This document shows positions 57,043 through 64,000 of a stretch of DNA of 64,000 nucleotides, in pieces. Position numbers and translations under genes: made by a program. This stretch comes from Cliona cf. orientalis (lineage: Eukaryota > Porifera > Demospongiae > Clionaida > Clionaidae): positions 18,003,775-18,067,774 of the forward strand of contig OZ005689.1 of assembly GCA_963930775.1 (NCBI GenBank), given 5' to 3'. The notes under the pieces are model-generated. The model was given only the letters and a program-made list of their open reading frames with translations. It made no database searches and had not been told where the DNA came from. Position 1 is the first letter of the stretch, and the number at the start of each line of letters is the position of its first letter.

Positions 57043-57478
57043 TCAATCAACAATCATAGCGGCATTCCTCTTCCTCGAACAGTTTCCCCTGAGGGGTTCG
57101 AGAGCAGCTGATCCTTGCACACGAAGAGACACAGTGTTAGCGAGGAACTCGTTAACTGATGGATTTTCACTTCGTCCACCCTTGTACCTCTGCTTCCCAA
57201 AAAATGATTCTAGAGGATCCTGGCAGAATCTTTCACATGACTCCTGGTACACCCAGCAAAAGAGGTATCACTTCAGTGAAGGAGAGCACTAAAGGATTTT
57301 AAACATAAATTATTGCACTTCATTTATAATTATAGGATGGAAACCAACCTGTTGTTCTTAAATCTTCCATGGTTTCCCTTGACAGGAGCATCATGGCTTT
57401 CTGTGATGCAGTGAATCCTTGACGCTGTTCCACACTCTTCTCCTATTCACTGAGATAACCCAAGAAATCTTTTAGCCA
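57043..57478 (-). pseudogene. P-element-type transposase, C-terminal two exons
   Basis: Exon A (about 57478-57359) encodes WLKDFLGYLSE, RQGFTASQKAMMLLSRET and ends at a donor (AACAACAG/GTTGGT). Exon B (about 57227-57043) encodes CQDPLESFFGKQRYKGGRSENP, VNEFLANTVSLRVQG and a short tail to a stop. The QDPLESFFG-QR-GGR-NP block is the hallmark of the C-terminal region of P-element/THAP9-like transposases. One stop occurs in exon A. The RNase H core is absent on this strand nearby. The plus-strand P-type fragment at 62.8-63.7 kb is a separate piece. Confidence 0.75.
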
Positions 57479-57907
57479 CTGTATATTTAGATGTCATCAA
57501 AACTGAACATACATGGTAGAGTTATGTAATAGCTAAACCTTCTGCCTAGGATCATCAGGTGAACGATATGGCCTCAAATCTGGTTTGCGTGAGTGTACAC
57601 TTTCTGACATACCACTAACCCACATGCACTGAACCTAAGATAGCTGTAGGCTGCCTAATCCGTCTGGGATTTCCTCCCTGACCACACCCAGGCCCCACCT
57701 ACCCCTAACCCATATCCATTGGCTTGGGGGCCAGTGCTGGTAGCCTCATATTCTCCTGTTCCCACGGGTACCAGCCACCCACCAAGGGAAGGACTCCCAA
57801 ACCTTCCCCCCCCTAGCCACAGACCCCCGACATCATTTCATGCCAATCAACTCATTAACACATTGCTGAAATTACAAAATCTCAAGTACACCACAGATTA
57901 TGTGCAG
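57479..57907. other. No gene; probable 3' flank of the recombinase fragment
   Basis: Proline-codon-rich plus-strand frame (57719-57931) without recognised content. Nothing else seen. Confidence 0.4.
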
Positions 57908-58190
57908 TCATGCCGTAGACAATCTCTTTGAAATTGATGCCAGTTGATCCCGGGGGACCCGTACATAAGTCTGGTAGGCTGAACTTTCCCACCTGCCTAA
58001 AATCTTAATAAGGGAGTCCTCTACTCCTGCTGCTACAGCTGCTGTAGCAGCCCCAATATGGAAGCTATGTCCCGAATACTTCTTCTCCTCAATCCCCCAC
58101 GGCTCGAGAGCTTCTTGCACCCATCGCACCCGCCTAACAAACAATTCCCTGGATAGGGTAGCCCCTGAAGCGAAGCAGAAAAATGGGCCT
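57908..58190 (-). pseudogene. DIRS-type tyrosine recombinase, C-terminal catalytic half
   Basis: Encodes GPFFCFASG, ELFVRRVRWVQEAL, YSGHSFHIGAATAA, LIKILGRWESSAYQTYVR and a short end. This is the box II region of tyrosine recombinases, with His, Trp and the nucleophile Tyr. The second catalytic Arg expected in HSFR is His here (HSFH), so activity would be lost. The frame stops abruptly near 58190, where the opposite-strand N-terminal half begins. Confidence 0.8.
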
Positions 58191-58196
58191 GCTTCT

Positions 58197-58529
58197 GTGC
58201 CTCACACCACTAGGAAGGCTGAAATTGCTGCCACTGGGCATGACTTGTTCTCCGTCCTGCACAACAATATCATGCTATGGGCAACTTGTTGTATGGCCTT
58301 CTTTGGCTTCCTGAGAGCTGGGGAGATCACAGTGCCGTCCCTTAAAGAGTATGACTCAGACGGCCATCTTAGTGCTGGTGATGTAGCTCTAGACAGCCAG
58401 ACGGACCCTACGGTGGTCAGAGTCCACATCAAGGAATCGAAGACAGACCCTTTCCGCAAGGGGGTGGATGTCTACTTGGGGGACTGGCTGTCCTTTTCCC
58501 AGGAAAGTCTTCGTCAGCTGTACAACTAA
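58197..58529 (+). pseudogene. DIRS-type tyrosine recombinase, N-terminal catalytic half, inverted relative to its partner
   Basis: Encodes LWATCCMAFFGFLRAGEITVPS, which holds the first catalytic Arg, then LSAGDVALDSQTDPTVVRV and IKESKTDPFRKGVDVYLG, after which family similarity ends. It is the part that should precede the fragment at 57908-58190, but it lies on the other strand. The two halves meet head to head at about 58190. Confidence 0.8.
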
Positions 58530-58530
58530 G

Positions 58531-60498
58531 AGGTGATGTGTGAGAAAGTGGACTTAAATAGGCTGGATAAAAATTAACACGCATGCGCATGCATGACGAA
58601 TAAATAGATAAAATTGTAGCTGTTAGCATAGTCTCAATGCTGGTGTCCAGACGTTGCCGAGTATCATTCCGCAGTCTAGGTTCATTGTGTTGGGCTGTCT
58701 CTGGATTCTGATGGCTTCCTGTACTCTTCTTCTCCAGTAGCCCATCTCAGAGGTTCTGACATTGGCTTCCTCCTAGTTGATGGTGTGGCCCTTGTCCATC
58801 ACGTGCACTGCAATCCCATTCTTCCTGTCCCCTTCTTTCACTGCTTGTTTGTGTTCTGAGATCCGTTTCTTCAAGCTTCTACCTGTTCCACCCACATATA
58901 CTTCACCACAATCCTGGCATGGGACCTCGTACACCACGCCTTTCTTCTTCTCAGGGGGGGTTTTGTTCTTGACTCATTGTTCTGCTGGGTCGGAAGGCCA
59001 GCTTCAACTTCTCTGGTTCAATGACTTTGCATTCTTTTTCAATCTTCTCTGATAACCCCTTTACATAGGGTAGACAGAGGATTTGTTTCCTTTTCTTGGT
59101 CTCTTCCTCCTCATCATCTCCATCTTTGTTGACTTCTCCTATGTCACTGCTTTCTGAGGGGTTGGGTTGCAGGGTAGGGCTCTTCTTTTTCATTACCAGG
59201 TCGGTCACTCTCCCTGGGTATCCATTTCTTTGAAAAGTTCTTCCTCCTGTTTGCTTGGCTCACATATGCTTAACTCCCGGTGTTTCAGGATTTTCACTAC
59301 ACCCGTGAATGTCCTTGGGTGGTGGTGTGAGCGAAAGTTCAGATATATCTCGGTGTGTGTCTTTTTGCGGTAAACTGATGTGCTGAGTTTGTTTCCCTCT
59401 CTTTACCTGAACATCTAGGAATGCAATCTGTTGTTTTTGCTCTTCTTCCATCGTGAATTTGATTGATTGTTGGATCCCGTTGAGATGGTGTATGAAGGTT
59501 GTGAGAGTGGGTTATGGGTGTGGCCAGATCACAAAAGTGTTGTCGACGTACCTACGCCAGAGCTTGGGCTGCAGGCGTGATGTGTCTGCTGCGATCTATT
59601 CAAAATGCTCCATGTAGATGTTGGCAATGATGGGTGACAGTGGAGAGCTCATGGCCGCACCTTCAATCTGCTCGTAGTAGCAGTCTTGGTATTGGAAGTA
59701 CGTCGTCTTTAGGCAGACCTCAGCCAGAGTGTGTATGTCCTTAGGTGGTATTGGGTACACTCAAGCAGTGTATTGTCATCCTGTAGCCTCTGGGCCACCA
59801 CTGCGAGTGCTTCGTCAATTGGCACCCGAGTGAATAAACTCACAACATCATAACTAACCAGTCGGTTCTGATCTTCAATCTCTAATTCTCAGATGGTGTT
59901 GACAAAGTGGGCCGAGTTCTTTACAAAACTGGTGGATTTGCCGGTCAGAGGGGTCAGGACTCTAGCCAGTTCCTTGGCTAAGCGATGTGTTGGTGACCCG
60001 ATGGTTGAGACAATGGGCCTGAGGGGTGTGCCTTCCTTGTGTATTTTGGGTGTTCCGTATATCTGTGGTGGGTTGGAGTAGCTAGGCATCAGTTGGTCCT
60101 TCATTTTGTCAGGTATGAGTCCTCGTTTGTGCAGATCCCTGATGTGCTCCGACACTCTCTTCTCAACACAGGTGGTTGGGTCTCTTTTCAGTTTGCGATA
60201 GGTTACCTCGTCACTAACAATACTCATCATCTTCTCTTCATACCATCAACTGGGAGGAAGCCAATGTCAGAACCTCTGAGACGGGCTACTGGAGAAGAAG
60301 GGTACAGGAAGCCATCAGAATCCAGAGACAGCCCAACATAATGAACCTAGACTGCAGAATGATACTCGGCAACATCTGGACACCAGCATTGAGACTATGC
60401 TAACAGCTACAATTTTTTATCTATTTATTCGTCATGCACGCGCATGCGTGTTAATTTTTATCCGGCCTATTAAAGTTCACTCTCACACATCCTACACC
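58531..60498 (-). mobile_element. Penelope-like retroelement bounded by inverted repeats of about 250 bp
   Basis: 58531-58784 and 60241-60498 are inverted copies, about 95% identical by eye. They share GGATAAAAATTAACACGCAT, GTAGCTGTTAGCATAGTCTC and the coding sequence of the endonuclease C-terminus. The left copy is the natural 3' end of the ORF; the right copy, inverted, lies upstream of the RT. Such inverted flanking copies are characteristic of Penelope-like insertions. Confidence 0.85.
58630..60230 (-). pseudogene. Penelope-like RT with GIY-YIG endonuclease, frameshifted
   Basis: RT pieces on the minus strand in order: PPQIYGTPKIHKEGTPLRPIVS (about 60075-60010), YDVVSLFTRVPIDEAL (near 59850-59800), AAMSSPLSPIIANIYMEHFE (near 59650-59600), and WRRYVDNTFVIWP (near 59550-59515), where the second catalytic Asp of YVDD is Asn. 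Then QIAFLDVQVKRG (about 59420-59385), a linker (LPYVKGLSEKIEKEC, near 59080-59035) and the GIY-YIG domain (GVVYEVPCQDCGEVYVGGT, KKRISEHKQAVKEGD, IAVHVMDKGH; about 58945-58780). Several frameshifts and stops. Intact relatives prime reverse transcription at nicks made by GIY-YIG. Confidence 0.85.
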
Positions 60499-60716
60499 TA
60501 GCAATGAGGCATGCACTTTCCTAGCAACCACTCTAGGCACTTTGCACTGGTATGCTGTGAATATCGTTAAAAATACGTGGTTATCCATAGCACAGTGAGA
60601 TAGAGCGAGTGTAATGGTGCATGGTTGACTCTTCTACGACATTCCTACATAGAGTTATGGCACCGCACGCGCACTAATCTTTTTGTGATGTGTCTCTTTG
60701 ATAGGCTATGCTGGCT

Positions 60717-62690
60717 TTTGTGAAGTTTTCCTGCCAAAGTGAGTTGCTGCTTGCCGACAGTAGTCAATCTGCTGTTGTGCCATTCCTCTGATGGTGAGGT
60801 ACGAGGCCAGTTGCTCAGTAGCATCAGCTCCCTCACTCACTGTGTTGCGAGCCTCACTTAATCTCTGTAAGTTGTTGATGGCAGCTGAGTATCTGTGGAA
60901 GAGTGCAGAGTATCGGGCTGACTGGCATGCTGAGCAAGCTCCAAGTCCAGTTGGTGGCATGGCATGATGACTCCAGTAAGGTAAAGGGCCGAAAAAAAGA
61001 TTCCCAAGCTAATATGTAGGTCGGGCATTGACACCTAAAATTTAATGACATGCATCCATGGTAAATTGTGACTTAAAACCTGTTTAATAGGGATTTCAAA
61101 GAAGGGTTCTTGCAGGACGTTCCTATACTCCTTTACCTTCTTCACATCCCCACCAGTGGCTAAAAACTTCCAGTGATCCCTTGCTAGTGTGTCTAAGGTA
61201 TGACAAGTAAAGCCGACTAAAGCTGGATCCAGTATCAGCTCCTGAGACTTGATGTGGCACCAGAGGCAGCAGTATTGACCTAGTAAACAAGGGAGTAATT
61301 GAGGTATGACCTAGGACTGTATATTCATACCAGTGGCGTCAGTTAGACCATACATTTTGCACAGGAACTTGCTGTCTCCAGAGAGGAAAATAAGTTGTTG
61401 TCCCTAATATAGCACATACATGTACATAATTATGCCTTTTATGCATGTACATGTATGGATGGATGGATGGATGTATTGGATGATGGATGTATGTATGTAT
61501 GTATGTACGTACGTGCAATTCTCCTTCCTACCTCCACTGTGCCCCATTTAGTGCTTCCACTTGGTCTTTGTGCCTATCTAGAGTCATGTGCAGGTTGGTG
61601 ATGGAGTCAGGAGCTTCTACAGCCTACAGCAGCGAAGCTGCAGGTATGTTTGGGCTATTAGGCTTTGGGGTATTGACAATTTGGAAGTTTATTTTAAATG
61701 ATTTTCCACCCTTGTCACCCCCTATCTTGATCCAAATCTCATTGGGTGGGATGTCACCATCATGCCATGTTAGTAGGTTGAGCCTGTAGTTAACAACGAT
61801 ATCGTATGAGTGCACTTGTGTGCCTTCGTATGTATGACAATGTGTATTCTTGCTTATTTACTTGCTGTAGGAGTCAAGAAGATGGAAATATTTATCTTTC
61901 AATTCTGGGATATAAACCAATGGTGCCGCTCGGATTTCCTCCCCTCCTGACTTCAAATGGAATATCAGTGGCACTGCTTCACCCTTGAAGTTGGTGATGA
62001 CTATGCTCTGTGCACATTTGCATAGCTTCTCACTGGCAATGCTGATGTTCCATTCTGCAAGCCATCTGCAGGTACTGCTGTGACTTAAATCCGTTTATAT
62101 AGGATGAGTAAGCTGTATACCTCCTAACTGTACTAAGCTTGTTTCAAGGTATAGCCAAGTTTGCTTTCAAGGCTAAACCTTTCTCAAGTGGTATGTCCAA
62201 AAGTTGGTTTTGTTCACTAGCTTGTAGCCCTTTCAATTCAGCTTGAAGCTGTGCTCTGGAATCCTTGTACATACTGCCTCGAATCTCTTCCAAGTCGCTA
62301 CTGCGCTTGCGTACTGTCCTACTACAGGCTTCTGCCTGGCTGCTGGTACATGAGCAAGTGTAAGTGGCTGTAAGAATTAGCGTACATAATCATAGCGATA
62401 ATAATACCCTTTATGTTGATATCTCACTTGTCCTACTGTAGGCAGTCAAATAGTATCTCCATGCCCACTTAACATCCATCTAACAACATTGGATGTTCAG
62501 CTGTGGTTGGTGGTACTGTTAGGGGCTTGGAAAGGATGTCAGTGATGGACATGACTTCAGCTGTCCTACCCACCCCAAACTTCCTTGCTGTGTGCGGCTT
62601 CAGATCACTGACTCTGACCTTCTGTTTGCAGGCCAAACAGATGATCAAGACTCCACCTAAGACCCTCAGCAGCATTTCTGGCAGTGGAAG
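60717..62690 (-). pseudogene. Multi-exon transposon-borne protein of an unassigned family (KIGGD and CLWC motifs)
   Basis: Minus-strand exons in order: ICLACKQKVRVSDLKPHTARKFG (about 62690-62469, zinc-finger-like); LEEIRGSMYKDSRAQLQAEL and GLALKANLAIP (about 62345-62110); FKGEAVPLIFHLKSGGEEIRAAPLVYIPEL (about 62060-61870); DIPPNEIWIKIGGDKGGKSFK and FQIVNTPKPNSPN (about 61790-61640); DSITNLHMTLDRHKDQVEAL (about 61610-61510); GQQLIFLSGDSKFLCKMYGL (about 61409-61335); YCCLWCHIKSQEL and VKEYRNVLQEPFF (about 61285-61082); and PDLHISLGIFF onwards (61035-60717). The order and motifs recur in repeated uncharacterised proteins of cnidarians and sponges. A Trp to stop change near 62150 and a poly-T frameshift near 61000 make it a pseudogene. 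Catalytic function unknown. Confidence 0.55.
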
Positions 62691-62799
62691 AACCTTTAGC
62701 GGGTGTGAGGCGTAGCAGCATGGACAGCTCTCCTGGTCTTGGCATATACTAAACCATCTATTTCATGAGAGTACAGCTAAGTGTATTCACAGAATGTAC

Positions 62800-63748
62800 C
62801 AAAGAGAACGATAGGATTCGTAGGCTACATGATCAAGTGAGAGTGAAGGAAAAGTCATTACAAGTGATGCGCAAGCAGGATGATTCAAATTAGTGGCATT
62901 AATCTGGATGCTGATCTCCACCACGATTTGCTATCAGTGATGAAGTCACAATCAGATCGTCCAGGAAATGATACTTTCTTGTCACTCTTCTGGCGTCAGC
63001 AAATGCAAGCTTCATCTCTTCAAAATATTAGATCATGAGGTGGCACCCTATTTTAATCAAATGGTATTTGCTCCTCTTTAGGAAGTCTAGCAGTGCTTAT
63101 GAAACCATCAGGAAGACAGGAATTCTTAAGCTTCCGTCTGGTCGAACCCTGCGTGACTACTCACATTATACTGCTTCCGTCCCGGGTTTCACAGCTGCTT
63201 CTGATGTACAACTGAAAGAAGCTAGTAGTCGTACCAAACCACAATACCTCTCACATCACGTCATTCTGCTCATTGACGAAATGTATGTCAAGGAAGGCTT
63301 GGTTTACAACAAGACTACTGGTGCATTAGTCGGTTTTATTGATCTTGGAGACATAAACAATTTCCTACATGAAAGTGCATCCTCAAAGCGCCGACCAATT
63401 GCTAAAACCGTTGCAGTGTTCATGGTCAGAGGACTTTTTTCTGACCTCGCGTTTCCTTATGCTGTCTTCCCAGCAGTTTCACTGAGTGGAAGTGACTTGT
63501 ACCCTTTGATGTGGGAGGCTATTGGTCGTCTTACCATGAACGGATATCGTGTTCACGCAGTTACAGCTGATGGTGCAAAGCCTAACCGGAAACTCTTTAG
63601 TCTTCATGATCCAAAATCAAAGCAGCTACCATTCAAGGTGGAAAACGTATTCAGTCCAGAGCATCACCCTATCTATTTCATAAGTGATCCACCTCATCTT
63701 ATTAAGACAACGAGGAATTGCCTAGCAAGTGGCAAGAGAAATTTGTGG
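62800..63748 (+). pseudogene. P-element/THAP9-like transposase, coiled coil and RNase H part
   Basis: A coiled-coil-like start (ENDRIRRLHDQVRVKEKS, about 62795-62870) is followed, after a frameshift near 62880, by DLLSVMKSQSDRPGNDTFLSLFW. After a second frameshift near 63030 a long open frame gives MRWHPILIKWYLLL, LPSGRTLRDYSHY, LLIDEMYVKEGLVYNKTTGALVGFIDLGD, TADGAKPNRKLF and YFISDPPHLIKTTRNCL. The acidic residues in IDEM, TADG and SDPPH sit where P-element transposases carry their RNase H active site. The exon ends at a consensus donor TGG/GTAAGT (63748/63749). The THAP domain upstream is not visible, and the C-terminal exons would lie beyond the window. Confidence 0.8.
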
Positions 63749-64000
63749 GTAAGTTGAGCTATGTATGAGTCATGCATACTATGAGATGCACAGTTTAATA
63801 TACCCCAATTAAGATATTGCAAGTAGTTTGTTGGTCCATGACTCTCCAATTATTGGCCTATCATACCTATGATCTGTGATCACCCATACCTCTCCGATAT
63901 CCGGCACTTTAAGAACTTCAGTTGCTAGGCAATGGTCAACAAATGTTGATACAATTATGTGTGTACATGTATAAACTTATACAGTGTCAGGGGCACAACA
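63749..64000 (+). other. Probable intron of the P-element-type transposase
   Basis: Begins with GTAAGT directly after the RNase H exon and shows no open frame to the window edge. Confidence 0.5.

Noticed and set aside
61327..61345. CAGTGGCGT word as another hAT terminus
   Set aside because: No matching inverted end or target duplication nearby, and it lies inside a coding exon of the minus-strand gene.

Overview
This is a eukaryotic genomic window, most likely from an early-branching marine invertebrate; a sponge fits best, though no single feature proves it. It is AT-rich, with GT-AG introns as short as about 36-100 bp, no operons and no prokaryotic signals. The great majority of recognisable coding sequence belongs to transposable elements, nested in one another and in all states from intact to ruined. 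I saw no convincing multi-exon housekeeping gene, rRNA, tRNA or CRISPR array. Only ATG was accepted as a start codon, so several long frames that open with TTG or GTG were trimmed.

Layout. 0-2.5 kb: a proline-rich frame, a promoter-like motif cluster (E2F, RFX X-box and NRF1-like sites) and an F-box-like ORF. 2.7-9.9 kb (minus strand): a Helitron with Rep/helicase and OTU domains. Its N-terminal gene carries several membrane segments, a 2A 'StopGo' peptide and three helix-turn-helix (HTH) repeats. This 5' part has a 575-bp duplication and a patchwork junction. 10.6-13.4 kb: an intact hAT transposon with terminal repeats, target duplication and a two-exon transposase. 13.8-15.5 kb: decayed DIRS/Ngaro-type gag and RT. 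15.5-16.4 kb: a TATATAAAT-rich array split by a hAT MITE. 16.7-20.8 kb: an unknown high-GC3 gene remnant, an Ulp1-like fragment, a Penelope-like GIY-YIG remnant and an adjacent hammerhead ribozyme. 23.5-26.9 kb: a DDE transposase split by a degenerate hAT.

26.9-29.6 kb and 43.1-43.8 kb hold copies of a short inverted-repeat element carrying a small conserved coding exon; one copy has its central module inverted. 31.6-37.9 kb holds the most interesting locus: a multi-exon homeodomain-Ulp1-PHD gene convergent with a KDZ-type transposase. It is followed by 0.4-kb tandem repeats and a SWIM-YqaJ gene split by a MITE. 41-51 kb: FLYWCH-like, RT-like and DUF3987-like pieces, an orphan ORF, two tandem arrays and a TTAA-flanked MITE. 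51.8-55.2 kb: a GGATCC-containing minisatellite with a third hAT inserted in it. 56-64 kb: P-element pieces, a tyrosine recombinase broken by inversion, a Penelope element bounded by inverted repeats, and a multi-exon unassigned transposon-borne gene.

The genes do not form one pathway. They form separate mobile systems (Helitron, hAT, KDZ, P, DIRS, Penelope). Most carry frameshifts or stops. The hAT at 10.6-13.4 kb is the only element whose transposase and ends all look intact.
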